Positions 1 through 9,628 of a stretch of 64,000 nt of DNA are shown in pieces. The notes under the pieces were generated by a model. The model had not been told where the DNA came from, made no database searches, and was given only the letters and a program-made list of their open reading frames with translations. This DNA is from Pseudomonas sp. CFBP 13711 (lineage in GTDB: Bacteria; Pseudomonadota; Gammaproteobacteria; Pseudomonadales; Pseudomonadaceae). Within the stretch, counting starts at the first letter, position 1. Every line of letters begins with the position of its first letter. Where the stretch lies: contig NZ_JACYVI010000006.1 in assembly GCF_014842265.1 (NCBI RefSeq), forward strand, positions 62,001 through 126,000, written 5' to 3'. A program made the position numbers and the translations under genes.

Positions 1-502
1 TGTCAGCCACACCGCCTTCGCGACCGTCGTAACCTCCGATTGCTCCTACAGTGGATTTGCGTGCGACCCAGATATTTGGCGCGCCGCGAACCTGTGGCAT
101 ATCCCGTCGTCCAGACGACGCGCTGTCTGGCATCAAACACACCCCCTGTGGGAGCGAGATTGCTCGCGAAGGCGGCGATTCAGGCGCTAGAGATGCAGCG
201 GGGTGTCTCGACCCCTTCGCGAGCAAGCTCGCTCCCACCATTTTTGTGTCCACAGGTAGAACTGCGGCGTTGTCATGTTCATGAGAATGATCTCGCTCAC
301 GAAGCCAGTGTGTCTGCCAACATCGATGTCACAGACTCCCCCATCGCGAACAGGCGTGCTCTAGCGTAGATTGGCGTGCGCTGTAGATGCCGGCAGAGTT
401 CGGTGCCTCAAGGAACCCTGATGTAAGCTCACAGTCGCATGATCACATCGCAACGGCGTCCGGCGGCGCGGTGTCGCAACGGCATTGGCACAAGGAGCTT
501 GC
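1..502. other. Leading intergenic region before the RND pump operon
   Basis: No convincing gene is seen. Short open frames here have no recognisable domain and run through a REP pair at 147-240. The rest, about 241-502, should hold the promoter of the downstream efflux operon, but I could not pick a -35/-10 pair with confidence. The gene to the left lies outside the window. Confidence 0.5.
147..240. repeat. REP pair (family A) in inverted orientation
   Basis: Two copies of the GTGGGAGCGAG...CTCGCGAAG palindromic element face each other at about 147-172 and 214-240, with roughly 40 bases between them. This inverted-pair layout is the REPIN form known from P. fluorescens genomes. The same family recurs near 12.4, 41.8 and 47.3 kb, always between genes. 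Confidence 0.85.
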
Positions 503-1642
503 ATGCCCGCCCAACCCCTTTTTTTTCATGGTCGTCTGACCGTTCTTTCCCTCGGTCTGTGCCTGGCCGTGCTTGCTGGCTGCGGGAAGGAAAAGCCCCA
601 GGAACCGGTGCGCGCACGCGTGCAGGCCCAGGAGGTCAAGACGGCCGATTTCGCTGCGGACGTCGCGCTGACCGGCGATGTCCAGGCGCGGGTGCAGACC
701 CAGCTTTCATTCCGGGTGGGCGGCAAGATCATTCAGCGCACGGTCGACGTGGGCGATCGGGTGTCGGCCAAACAAGTGCTGGCCAAACTCGACCCCAAAG
801 ACCTGCAGACCAATGTCGATTCCGCCCTCGCTGCCGTTGCCGCCGAGCAGGCGCGCGTGAAACAGACTTCCGCCGCCTTCGTGCGTCAGGAAAAGCTCTT
901 GCCCAAGGGCTACACCAGCCGCAGTGAATACGATTCCGCCCAAGCCCAGCTTCGTGGCAGCCAGAGCGCGCTCAAAGCCGCCCAGGCGCAGTTGGCCAAC
1001 GCCCGCGAGCAACTGGGTTACACCGCATTGATCGCCGATGCGCCGGGCATCATTACCGCGCGGCAGGCCGAAGTCGGGCAGGTCGTACAGCCCACCGCGC
1101 CGATCTTCAGCCTGGCCCGCGATGGCGAGCGCGATGCCGTGTTCAACGTCTACGAGTCGCTGTTCGTCAACCCGCCGACCGACCAGCCGGTCGAAGTGAC
1201 GCTGCTGGACAACCCGAAGGTCAAGGCCGTCGGCAAGGTGCGCGAAGTCACGCCAGCCGTATCGGCGCAAACCGGCACGCTGCAAGTGAAGATCGCCCTC
1301 ACCTCGCTGCCGCCGGGCATGGATCTGGGTTCGGTGGTCAGTGCCGCGCTGAGCGTGCCGGCCAGGACCAGCGTCGAGCTGCCGTGGTCCGCGCTGACCA
1401 AAGGCCTGGGCGATCAGCTCGGCAAGCCGGCGGTGTGGGTGGTCGATGGGGATAACAAGGTCAGCCTGCGCAGCGTCACGGTCGGGCGCTACCTGACCGG
1501 CAAAGTGATCATTGTCGACGGTTTGAAGAATGGTGAAAAAGTGGTCGTTGCCGGTAACCAGTTGCTGCACCCGGACATGCAGGTGGAGCTCGCCGACGTG
1601 TACCCCGATGCCTCGAAACAGCTGACAGGAGCCCAGCAATGA
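503..1642 (+). CDS. triA: RND efflux periplasmic adaptor (first of two), TriA-like
   Basis: Membrane-fusion protein that links an inner-membrane RND pump to an outer-membrane channel. The 379-residue product begins with a lipoprotein signal ending in LAVLAGC (lipobox cysteine around residue 26). A first barrel/lipoyl half, an alpha-hairpin rich in A/Q/L (about 95-165), the second lipoyl half (YTALIADAPGIITAR) and a C-terminal beta-barrel follow. I chose the ATG at 503 because AAGGAG sits just upstream; an in-frame TTG at 485 lacks such a site. The stop overlaps the next adaptor's ATG, so translation is coupled. Two adaptors followed by this pump type is the TriABC arrangement of P. aeruginosa. 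The exact substrate is inferred, not shown. Confidence 0.8.
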   Translation: MPAQPLFFHGRLTVLSLGLCLAVLAGCGKEKPQEPVRARVQAQEVKTADFAADVALTGDVQARVQTQLSFRVGGKIIQRTVDVGDRVSAKQVLAKLDPKDLQTNVDSALAAVAAEQARVKQTSAAFVRQEKLLPKGYTSRSEYDSAQAQLRGSQSALKAAQAQLANAREQLGYTALIADAPGIITARQAEVGQVVQPTAPIFSLARDGERDAVFNVYESLFVNPPTDQPVEVTLLDNPKVKAVGKVREVTPAVSAQTGTLQVKIALTSLPPGMDLGSVVSAALSVPARTSVELPWSALTKGLGDQLGKPAVWVVDGDNKVSLRSVTVGRYLTGKVIIVDGLKNGEKVVVAGNQLLHPDMQVELADVYPDASKQLTGAQQ

Positions 1643-2709
1643 AGCGCTTGTCGGGGGTTGTGCTGGCGGGCCTGTTGTTGAGCGCATGCAGCAAGGAAGA
1701 GCCGGCACCCGAGCCGGTTCGGCCGGTGCTGTTCATTGAGGTGAAACCCCAGGCTCAGGAAAGCCTGGGTCGTTTCGCCGGCAACATCGCCGCGCGCTAT
1801 GAAAGCACTCTGGGCTTTCGCGTCTCGGGTCGCATTGCCCAGCGCAGCGTCGACGTCGGCGCACAGGTCAAGAAGGGCGACATGCTCGCCGTGCTCGACC
1901 CGACGGACCAACAGAACCAAGTGCGCTCGACCCAAGGCGATCTGGCCCGGGTCGAAGCCCAGTTGATCAACGCCCAGGCCAACGCCCGTCGGCAACAAGA
2001 GTTGTTTGATCGCGGCGTTGGCGCCCAGGCCGCGCTGGATGTCGCAGTCACCGACCTGAAGACCACTCAATCTTCCTACGATCAGGCCAAGGCCGCGATG
2101 CAACAGGCCAAGGATCAGCTGAGCTACAGCGAGCTGCGCGCCGATCACGATGCCGTCGTCACCGAATGGAAGGTCGAAGCCGGCCAGGTTGTCAGCGCAG
2201 GTGAGCAGGTGGTGACACTGGCGCGCCCGGACATCAAAGAGGCGGTCATTGACCTGCCGGCGCAACTGGGTGATCAACTGTCCAGCGACGTCGTGTTCAA
2301 AGTCGCCAGCCAGCTGGAGCCGGAGATCAACACCACCGCAACCGTGAGAGAACTCGAGCCCCAGGCCGAAAGCACCACTCGCACCCGTCGCGCACGTTTG
2401 ACCCTGGCGGATACGCCGGCGGCCTTCCGTCTGGGCACAGCGATCAGCGTCACCCTGAGCTCGGCGATCAAACCGCGCATCGAATTGCCCGCCACGACCG
2501 TTCAGGAGATCGACGGCAAGACGCAGATCTGGGTCATCGACGTGCAGAACCAGACCGTTTCCCCACGCGTCGTCACAGTCGTCAGCCGCAGTGATGATTC
2601 AGTGGTACTGGCCGGTGGGGTCAACAACGGCGATCGAGTTGTGACCGCCGGGGTCAATAGCCTCAAGCCGGGGCAGAAAATCAAAGTCGATAAGGAAAGC
2701 CCGCGATGA
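1639..2709 (+). CDS. triB: RND efflux periplasmic adaptor (second), TriB-like
   Basis: Second membrane-fusion protein of the operon, 356 residues. It starts with a lipoprotein signal (LLLSACSKEE, cysteine near residue 17), then has the lipoyl and hairpin layout of HlyD/AcrA-type adaptors, with a coiled hairpin around residues 95-160 and a lipoyl return at SYSELRADHDAVVTEW. It is related to the adaptor before it but clearly diverged, so this is not a recent duplication. It overlaps that gene by 4 bases and the pump gene downstream by 4 bases. In TriABC of P. aeruginosa both adaptors are needed for one pump; the same is likely here by analogy. Confidence 0.8.
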   Translation: MKRLSGVVLAGLLLSACSKEEPAPEPVRPVLFIEVKPQAQESLGRFAGNIAARYESTLGFRVSGRIAQRSVDVGAQVKKGDMLAVLDPTDQQNQVRSTQGDLARVEAQLINAQANARRQQELFDRGVGAQAALDVAVTDLKTTQSSYDQAKAAMQQAKDQLSYSELRADHDAVVTEWKVEAGQVVSAGEQVVTLARPDIKEAVIDLPAQLGDQLSSDVVFKVASQLEPEINTTATVRELEPQAESTTRTRRARLTLADTPAAFRLGTAISVTLSSAIKPRIELPATTVQEIDGKTQIWVIDVQNQTVSPRVVTVVSRSDDSVVLAGGVNNGDRVVTAGVNSLKPGQKIKVDKESPR

Positions 2710-5700
2710 AAGGGAAGTTCAACCTCTCCGATTGGGCGATCAAGCATCAGTCTTTCGTTTGGTACCTGATGTTCGTCGGCCTGCTGATGGGCGTGTTTTC
2801 CTACATGAACCTGGGTCGTGAAGAAGACCCTTCGTTCACCATCAAGACCATGGTCATACAAACCCGCTGGCCGGGCGCGACCGTGGATGAAACCCTGGAG
2901 CAGGTCACCGACCGCATCGAGAAAAAGCTCGAAGAGCTCGACTCCCTCGATTACGTGAAGAGCTACACCCGGCCGGGCGAGTCCACTGTTATGGTTTACC
3001 TGCGCGACACCACCAGCGCTGAGGCCATTCCCGAAATCTGGTACCAGGTTCGCAAGAAGATCGATGACATTCGCGGGCAGTTCCCCCAAGGTATTCAGGG
3101 CCCGGCGTTCAACGATGAGTTCGGCGACGTTTACGGATCGATTTACGCCTTCACCTCCGACGGCCTGACCCTGCGCCAGTTACGCGACTACGTGGAACAA
3201 GTGCGCGTCCAGATTCGCGACGTGCCGGGTCTGGGCAAAGTCGAAATGATCGGCGAGCAGGACGAAGTGCTGTACCTGAACTTCTCCACTCGCAAACTGG
3301 CGGCACTGGGCCTTGATCAGCGCCAGGTCGTGCAGAGCCTGCAATCGCAAAACACCGTGACGCCCGCCGGGGTTATCGAGGCCGGTCCGGAGCGCATTTC
3401 CGTGCGCACCTCCGGCCAGTTCGCCTCGGAAAAAGACCTCGAAAACGTCAACCTGCGCCTCAACGATCGCTTCTATCGCTTGAGCGACATCGCCGAAATC
3501 ACCCGCGGCTATGTGGATCCGCCCAAGCCGTTGTTCCGCTTCGACGGCAAGCCTGCCATCGGCCTGGCCATCGCCATGAAGAAGGGCGGCAACGTTCAGG
3601 AGTTCGGCAAACAGCTGCACGAACGCATGAGCGCCGCGACCGCCGACCTGCCGATTGGCGTCGGCGTGCATGTGGTGTCCGATCAGGCGCAGGTGGTCGA
3701 GAAGGCCGTCGGCGGCTTCACCAGCGCGCTGTTTGAAGCGGTGGTGATCGTGCTGATCGTCAGCTTCATCAGCCTTGGCATGCGTGCGGGGCTGGTGGTG
3801 GCCTGCTCGATTCCGTTGGTGCTGGCGATGGTCTTCGTGTTCATGGAGTACAGCGGCATCACCATGCAGCGTATTTCCCTGGGCGCCCTGATTATTGCCC
3901 TTGGCCTGTTGGTCGATGACGCGATGATCACGGTGGAGATGATGGTGTCGCGCCTTGAAAAAGGCGAAACCAAAGCCCAGGCCGCGACCTACGCCTACAC
4001 CTCGACGGCCTTCCCGATGCTCACCGGTACGCTGGTGACGGTTGCGGGCTTCGTGCCGATCGGCCTGAACGCCAGCTCGGCGGGGGAATACACCTTCACC
4101 CTGTTCGCGGTGATTGCCGTCGCCATGCTGGTGTCGTGGGTCGTTGCCGTGCTGTTCGCCCCGGTGATCGGCGTGCACATCCTTAGCGAAAACGTGAAGA
4201 AGCACGACGAAAACGCCAAGCCCGGACGCATCGCCAGAGCCTTCAACGGCTCGATGTTCTGGGCCATGCGCCATCGCTGGCTGACCATCATCATCACGAT
4301 TTTGCTATTTGCCACGTCGCTGTTCTGCATGCGCTTCGTGCAGAACCAATTCTTCCCGTCATCGGACCGCCCGGAGATTCTGGTCGACCTCAACCTGCCG
4401 CAGAACGCATCGATCAACGAGACGCGCCGCGCGGTGGACAAGCTCGAGGCGACCCTCAAGGACGATCCGGACATCGTCAGCTGGAGCACCTACATCGGCG
4501 AAGGCGCGGTGCGTTTCTACCTGCCGCTGGATCAGCAGCTGGAAAACCCGTATTACGCACAGTTGGTGATCGTCAGCAAAGGGCTGGAAGAGCGCGGCGC
4601 GTTGACCGAGCGCTTGCAAAAACGCTTGCGTGACGACTTCGTCGGCATCGGCACTTATGTGCAGGCGCTGGAAATGGGGCCGCCGGTGGGTCGTCCGATT
4701 CAGTACCGGGTCAGCGGCGAGAACATTGATGAAGTGCGTCAGCACGCCATCGAACTCGCCACGCTGTTGGACAAAAACCAGCACATCGGCGAGATGATCT
4801 ACGACTGGAACGAGCCCGGCAAAGTCCTGCGCATCGACATCAACCAGGACAAGGCGCGGCAGCTGGGCTTGTCGTCCGAGGACGTTGCGCAGTTGATGAA
4901 CAGCGTCGTAACCGGCTCGGCGGTGACCCAGGTGCGCGATGACATCTACCTGATCAACGTCGTTGGTCGCGCGGTGGATGCCGAGCGAGGGTCACCGGAA
5001 ACCCTGCAAAACCTGCAGATCGTCACGCCCCAAGGCACGTCGATTCCGCTGCTGGCCTTCGCCAATGTGCGCTACGAACTGGAACAGCCGCTGGTGTGGC
5101 GTCGCGATCGCAAACCGACGATCACGCTCAAGGCCGCCGTGAGCGACGACATGCAGCCGACTGACCTGGTCAAGGAACTCAAGCCCGAGATCGACAAATT
5201 CGCCGCCGGTTTGCCGGTGGGCTACAAGGTCGCCACGGGCGGCACGGTGGAGGAGAGCGGCAAGGCGCAGGGGCCGATCGCCAAGGTTGTGCCGTTGATG
5301 ATCTTCCTGATGGCCACGTTCCTGATGATTCAGCTGCACAGCGTGCAGAAGATGTTCATCGTCGCCAGCGTTGCGCCGTTGGGATTGATCGGCGTTGTGC
5401 TCGCGCTGGTGCCGACCGGGACGCCGATGGGGTTTGTGGCAATCCTCGGGATTCTGGCGCTGATCGGCATCATCATCCGCAACTCGGTGATTCTGGTGAC
5501 CCAGATTCATGAGTACGAGGTGGCGGGCTATCTGCCGTGGGATGCGGTGGCGGAAGCCACGGAACACCGGCGCCGTCCGATCCTGCTGACCGCTGCGGCG
5601 GCGAGCCTGGGCATGATCCCGATCGCCCGCGAAGTGTTCTGGGGGCCAATGGCTTACGCGATGATCGGCGGGATCATCATCGCGACCCTGCTGACGTTGC

Positions 5701-5846
5701 TGTTCCTGCCGGCGCTGTACGTGGCCTGGTACAAGATCAAGGAGCCGAGTGAGGAGGAGCGGCGCAAACATCAGGAACGCCAGCAGGAAGAGCAACACCG
5801 CCGTGATGACGATACGGACGACGGCGCGTCCTCTCCCGCGCATTAA
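2706..5846 (+). CDS. triC: RND multidrug efflux pump permease, TriC-like
   Basis: Inner-membrane proton-driven exporter of 1046 residues, the usual length for the HAE1 family. Visible hallmarks are the N-terminal membrane segment, two large periplasmic loops, TM4 with the proton-relay aspartates in LGLLVDDAMITVE, and a second cluster of helices at the C-terminus ending in a charged EEERRKHQERQ tail. The N-terminal stretch NLSDWAIKHQSFVWYLM and the preceding pair of adaptors match my memory of TriC of P. aeruginosa, a triclosan exporter that uses OpmH. No outer-membrane channel gene is present, so it probably shares a TolC-type protein encoded elsewhere. A rho-independent terminator follows at 5861-5893. 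Confidence 0.85.
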   Translation: MKGKFNLSDWAIKHQSFVWYLMFVGLLMGVFSYMNLGREEDPSFTIKTMVIQTRWPGATVDETLEQVTDRIEKKLEELDSLDYVKSYTRPGESTVMVYLRDTTSAEAIPEIWYQVRKKIDDIRGQFPQGIQGPAFNDEFGDVYGSIYAFTSDGLTLRQLRDYVEQVRVQIRDVPGLGKVEMIGEQDEVLYLNFSTRKLAALGLDQRQVVQSLQSQNTVTPAGVIEAGPERISVRTSGQFASEKDLENVNLRLNDRFYRLSDIAEITRGYVDPPKPLFRFDGKPAIGLAIAMKKGGNVQEFGKQLHERMSAATADLPIGVGVHVVSDQAQVVEKAVGGFTSALFEAVVIVLIVSFISLGMRAGLVVACSIPLVLAMVFVFMEYSGITMQRISLGALIIALGLLVDDAMITVEMMVSRLEKGETKAQAATYAYTSTAFPMLTGTLVTVAGFVPIGLNASSAGEYTFTLFAVIAVAMLVSWVVAVLFAPVIGVHILSENVKKHDENAKPGRIARAFNGSMFWAMRHRWLTIIITILLFATSLFCMRFVQNQFFPSSDRPEILVDLNLPQNASINETRRAVDKLEATLKDDPDIVSWSTYIGEGAVRFYLPLDQQLENPYYAQLVIVSKGLEERGALTERLQKRLRDDFVGIGTYVQALEMGPPVGRPIQYRVSGENIDEVRQHAIELATLLDKNQHIGEMIYDWNEPGKVLRIDINQDKARQLGLSSEDVAQLMNSVVTGSAVTQVRDDIYLINVVGRAVDAERGSPETLQNLQIVTPQGTSIPLLAFANVRYELEQPLVWRRDRKPTITLKAAVSDDMQPTDLVKELKPEIDKFAAGLPVGYKVATGGTVEESGKAQGPIAKVVPLMIFLMATFLMIQLHSVQKMFIVASVAPLGLIGVVLALVPTGTPMGFVAILGILALIGIIIRNSVILVTQIHEYEVAGYLPWDAVAEATEHRRRPILLTAAAASLGMIPIAREVFWGPMAYAMIGGIIIATLLTLLFLPALYVAWYKIKEPSEEERRKHQERQQEEQHRRDDDTDDGASSPAH

Positions 5847-5860
5847 TACCTATGGTTCAG

Positions 5861-5893
5861 GCGGAAGCGGTCGGGTGGCCACTTCCGCTTTTT
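5861..5893 (+). terminator. Rho-independent terminator after the RND operon
   Basis: A GCGGAAG / CTTCCGC stem (5861-5867 with 5882-5888), with GG/CC pairing further in, is followed directly by five T residues. It sits 15 bases after the pump stop codon. Confidence 0.75.
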
Positions 5894-5918
5894 ATCGGCG
5901 CACCGGTGAGGGGGGTTG

Positions 5919-6365
5919 TCAGGTCAGCTTGAAATCTTTGAAATGCACCTGCCCTGCCTGAGCTCTCAGCTTTGACGAATTGGAGACGGTGTGTACCTGC
6001 ACGGTCACCGTAGTGGCAGGGATCGGTTTGCGGTTCATCTCGAGAGTGACTTCCGTCCACTCCTCGGTTGCTACCGAAATGTCACCAAACGCCTCGGCGC
6101 TCCCGACCGTACTGATCAGCACCCCATAACTGAATACTATGGAATCGCCGGGCTTTATAATTTCCCCGGCCCGCACATAAAAACTAAATTGGCTGGGTTT
6201 ATAATTGCCCTCCGGGAGGGACTGGGACAGACCGGCTGCCTTTGCCAGCTGCACGTAGTAAACCGCCCCCTCTTTCTTGATCTCCCCAGTGACCTCAGTG
6301 GGGGTGATGGTCCAGGGTTCTAATTCGCCCGATGCGAAGTCACTGTTTTCCAATAAATTACTCAT
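5919..6365 (-). CDS. Small carbohydrate-binding-module-like protein
   Basis: A 148-residue product with no signal peptide. The opening NLLENSDFASGELEPWT, followed by alternating beta-strand patterns and a C-terminal QVHFKDFKLT, is the pattern of jelly-roll carbohydrate-binding modules (CBM4/9-like). I chose the ATG at 6365 because AAGGGA lies 7 bases upstream; an in-frame ATG at 6371 is too close to that site. It is divergent from the exported glycoside-hydrolase-like gene at 6625, which makes a shared sugar-related role tempting but unproven. Ligand unknown. Confidence 0.6.
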   Translation of the reverse strand: MSNLLENSDFASGELEPWTITPTEVTGEIKKEGAVYYVQLAKAAGLSQSLPEGNYKPSQFSFYVRAGEIIKPGDSIVFSYGVLISTVGSAEAFGDISVATEEWTEVTLEMNRKPIPATTVTVQVHTVSNSSKLRAQAGQVHFKDFKLT

Positions 6366-6624
6366 CGTCATTCCCTTGCTGATTGGCGATTGGCAGCCTG
6401 TGTTCATCAGGCAACCGGATCGTGGTTGGCACTCATGGCGCGGGTCCAGTGTGTGCGCGGGGACAGGAAGGGGCTACTGTCAGAAATGACAGTCCCGGAC
6501 CCCCGTCAATTGAGCGAGCATTTGCGAGGTGGGGCAAGGCCAGTCGTGATTTAGGAACGGTCCGACAGACACTCGTCGGTCCCTGCCTTACTGTGCCCCG
6601 CTGAATCGCTTCGCGGGGCTCGAC
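6366..6624. other. Divergent intergenic region
   Basis: Presumed to carry promoters for the CBM-like gene (minus) and the glycoside-hydrolase-like gene (plus). A small hairpin, CTGTCA-GAA-(A)TGACAG, lies near 6477-6492. I see no clear sigma-70 pair. Confidence 0.4.
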
Positions 6625-8877
6625 ATGTCTTTTCCCTTGGTACGCTTGTGTGTCTGCCTCTTGTTGGGCTGGATGCTCCCATTCGGCAGTTCGGCTGAAA
6701 CGTTGGAAAACGACTTCTGGCGGGTGGACGTTGATCCGCACACACTCGCGGTCCGCGTCTCGCCGAGCGGGCAATCTGCTTTGCAAGCGTCAAGCGGGGT
6801 CAAGGCGCATCGCGTCAGTGAGCTCAAGACTTCGCAGAACTACCTCGCGTGGCAGTGGGACGAGGGCGCCTGGCATCTCGAAGTCCGGCTGCAGCAACGT
6901 GACCTCTTGCTGACCATCAAGGCCCGGAATACGGGGGTACTGGAGTTCCTGAATCAGCCAGGCGACGCCATGGGCAAAGCGCTGATCTGGCCGATGGCCG
7001 AGGGGCATTATGTCCCTCGGGGGAACACTGTCTGGCAGCAGTTTCTTGCGACCCAGGGCGAGATCAACACCACACAGGACTTGAGCCTGCCGCTGTGGGG
7101 CATGGACCACGGCGCATTCACCCTGACCTGGCTGTTGACCCATCCATTCAACAACCGCCTTCGTTTGCATCCCCAAGGTGACGCCCTGGGTTTGTCCGCC
7201 CGACATGAGTTCACGGCGCTGGATGTCAGCACGCCAATGACCTTTCGCCTGTCGCTGGATGCCGCCGATCCGCTCGCTGGCGCAAGGCGTTACCGGCAGT
7301 GGCTCATCGACAATGGCGACTATCAGACGCTGGAAAGCAAGTTCGAGAAAACCCCAGAGGGGCGCAAGCTGCTCGGCGCCGCTCACCTGTATCTGTGGGG
7401 CAACGACCTGTTGGCCCTTGATGATATTCAGTCCTGGGGGCGTCTGACTCAGGTACTTGCGTCCGACGACCCACTGGCTGTGCAGTTGCGCAACCGGCTG
7501 GATAAAGAAGCGCTGGTTTTGCTGAGTGGCAGCCAGGGACAATTGCAGCGCTGGCAACAAGTCGCGCTGCTGCGCAGTCTCAACAGGGCGTTCAACTCTG
7601 TCGCAAGACAAGCATGGCAACGTGATGCCCAGCCCGACGTGTCGCGGTTGACGTCGCGTTACGGTGAGCTTCACGGGGAAGTCGCCCGTCTGTTTGCCGG
7701 CGCCCTCGCGGATGACCCGTCGACATGGGGCGGCGCGCTGTCCCTCAAGGGTATCGAGAGCCTGCAAGCATCTGGTTTGCCACGACTGTGGCTGGGGCTC
7801 GGCGAAGGTTGGGAGGGTGGTCTCTGGCATCCCGAAGCCGTTCGCGCCGCTGTGCAGGCGGGGTATCTGATTGCGCCCTATGACTCCTACGAAACGGCTC
7901 TGGCGACCCATGAAAACCCGGACTGGGTGACCGCTCACCTGGGCAGCGACGCACACCGTCAATGCGCCATCGTGCTGAAGGACGGAACGTTCAAAGCCGG
8001 TTTTCAACAGTCCGGGCATTACACCGATCCGCGTTGTGTCCGGCCGTTAATGGAGGCGCGGGTTACGGCTGTCCAGGCCGCTGCCGGTTTCAACAGCTGG
8101 TTTCTGGATGCCTATGCCACGGGGATGCTGTTCGACAGCTATCGGCTCGGCGCGGCCATGACCGAGATGCAAAACGCCGCCGCTAATGTCAGTGCTTCGC
8201 AGTGGGTGGCTGAAGCCCGAGCGCTGCCCTCAGGTTCCGAGGACGGCAATGCCGTCGCCGCCCAAGGCATCCTTTTCGCCCACGGCATGCAGACGCCGGT
8301 GATCGGATGGGGTGATCCGGAGCTCAGCCAGCACAAGTCCTCCCGCTGGTATCTGGGCAGTTGGTACCCGCCGGAGCAGCCGGACGTGTTCTTCAAACCG
8401 GTACCGATCAAGGAGCCTTATCGCACCATTCACTTCAATCGGACGACCCGCCTGCCGCTCTATCAGACCGTGTTCCATGGATCGGTCATCACAACTCACC
8501 ACTGGCTTTTCGACAGCCTGAAACTGGTCAATGTCAGGCAGGAGAACGAGCTCGCCCAGTTGCTCTACAACGTGCCGCCGCTGTATCACCTGAGCAGCGC
8601 GACGCTGGGCGAACGGTTGCCGGTGATGCAGCGTCAGGACCGGTTTTTCCGGCCACTGCATGAGCGCCTTGGTACCCAGACAATGACGGCGTTCAGTTGG
8701 CTGACGCTTGATCGACTGGTTCAGCAGACCACCTTCACGGACGGAACCAGACTGGTGGCGAACTTCGATGGTGGGACCCGTGAGGTAGGGACGACCCGGT
8801 ATGCAGGGCATAGCGTGACGGCGGTTGCGCCTGACGGAGCGGTCAGCGTCTATCACGCAACAGGCGAGGGCGGCTGA
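6625..8877 (+). CDS. Exported glycoside-hydrolase-like protein (GH101/GH129-related)
   Basis: A 750-residue protein with a Sec signal peptide (hydrophobic core LCVCLLLGWMLPF, cleavage after SSA near residue 24). An N-terminal beta-rich half (about 25-220) is followed by a probable alpha/beta-barrel. GLGEGWEGGLWHPE (around residue 390), LIAPYDSYETA, GFNSWFLDAYATG (around 490, with an acidic residue placed like a barrel catalytic aspartate) and a C-terminal beta domain resemble the GH101/GH129-related family of bacterial hydrolases. I recognise the family only from this general look; the catalytic residues are not confirmed. It acts outside the cytoplasm. No sugar transporter lies nearby; the closest relevant neighbour is the divergent CBM-like gene. 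Confidence 0.55.
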   Translation: MSFPLVRLCVCLLLGWMLPFGSSAETLENDFWRVDVDPHTLAVRVSPSGQSALQASSGVKAHRVSELKTSQNYLAWQWDEGAWHLEVRLQQRDLLLTIKARNTGVLEFLNQPGDAMGKALIWPMAEGHYVPRGNTVWQQFLATQGEINTTQDLSLPLWGMDHGAFTLTWLLTHPFNNRLRLHPQGDALGLSARHEFTALDVSTPMTFRLSLDAADPLAGARRYRQWLIDNGDYQTLESKFEKTPEGRKLLGAAHLYLWGNDLLALDDIQSWGRLTQVLASDDPLAVQLRNRLDKEALVLLSGSQGQLQRWQQVALLRSLNRAFNSVARQAWQRDAQPDVSRLTSRYGELHGEVARLFAGALADDPSTWGGALSLKGIESLQASGLPRLWLGLGEGWEGGLWHPEAVRAAVQAGYLIAPYDSYETALATHENPDWVTAHLGSDAHRQCAIVLKDGTFKAGFQQSGHYTDPRCVRPLMEARVTAVQAAAGFNSWFLDAYATGMLFDSYRLGAAMTEMQNAAANVSASQWVAEARALPSGSEDGNAVAAQGILFAHGMQTPVIGWGDPELSQHKSSRWYLGSWYPPEQPDVFFKPVPIKEPYRTIHFNRTTRLPLYQTVFHGSVITTHHWLFDSLKLVNVRQENELAQLLYNVPPLYHLSSATLGERLPVMQRQDRFFRPLHERLGTQTMTAFSWLTLDRLVQQTTFTDGTRLVANFDGGTREVGTTRYAGHSVTAVAPDGAVSVYHATGEGG

Positions 8878-8920
8878 TGCGCCAGGTTTTCCGAGTCTCG
8901 CTACGGGAGACCTGCAGCGG

Positions 8921-9547
8921 TCAGACCTTGCGCCACACGCTCGCCAGCCATGGCTGTTGATCTCTCGGTAATCCCGGCGGTCGGTAGTAATGCTCGACTT
9001 CGGTAAACCCGGCCTCGGTCAGTAACGCGCTCCACGACTCCAGATCATGGAACGCGCCATAGCGCTCGCCTTTCCAGCCTTCCTGATTGTCACCTCGGGG
9101 ATTGGAGCTGAACAGCACGCCGCCGGGCTTGAGTGCGGCGCGCAACTCACGCAGCACCCGAGGCAATTCCTGACGCGGTACGTGGAACAGCGAGGCGTTG
9201 GCGAAGATGCCGTCGAAGCGTTCTGCGGGCAGATCAAGTTCCAGGAAGTTCTGGTGCAGCACCTCGCAGCCGCTGTCGGCGCGGGCCATCTCGGCAAAGC
9301 GTTCGGAGCCATCCAGGCCAGTGGCGATGTGGCCCATGGCAGTGAAGGTCTGCAGATCACGGCCAGGCCCGCAGCCGAAATCCAGAATCTGAAACGGCGC
9401 CGGGCCTGTGATATTGCGCAGCAGCGCATCAATGTTCTGGCTCACATCATGGTCGCGGGTCCCTTCGCGAAAACCCTCGGCGACATCGTTGTAGTTGCCG
9501 AGGGTAGTGGCCGTGATCTGGGCGAGGTCGGTTTGATCAAGTTTCAT
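8921..9547 (-). CDS. Class I SAM-dependent methyltransferase
   Basis: 208 residues with a Rossmann methyltransferase fold. Motif I is ILDFGCGPGRDL (about 56-67), motif II GLDGSERF, then FDGIFANASLFHVPR as the post-I acidic/aromatic segment, and LKPGGVLFSSNPRG as motif III. It is cytosolic and stands alone, convergent with the preceding hydrolase-like gene. The family (methyltransferase type 11/25) is sure; the substrate cannot be read from the sequence. Confidence 0.75.
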   Translation of the reverse strand: MKLDQTDLAQITATTLGNYNDVAEGFREGTRDHDVSQNIDALLRNITGPAPFQILDFGCGPGRDLQTFTAMGHIATGLDGSERFAEMARADSGCEVLHQNFLELDLPAERFDGIFANASLFHVPRQELPRVLRELRAALKPGGVLFSSNPRGDNQEGWKGERYGAFHDLESWSALLTEAGFTEVEHYYRPPGLPRDQQPWLASVWRKV

Positions 9548-9628
9548 GAGGTGGTTGTCTGGGCGAATAAGGCCGCCAATATACCCCGCTCCCGAATTGC
9601 AATCTCCTGGCGGGACTGCATGCCGTTG

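Noticed and set aside
3180-4274. Long antisense open frame inside the RND pump gene
   Set aside because: Histidine/arginine-rich composition and no domain. It mirrors triC, whose protein is clearly real. GC-rich DNA leaves such frames open.
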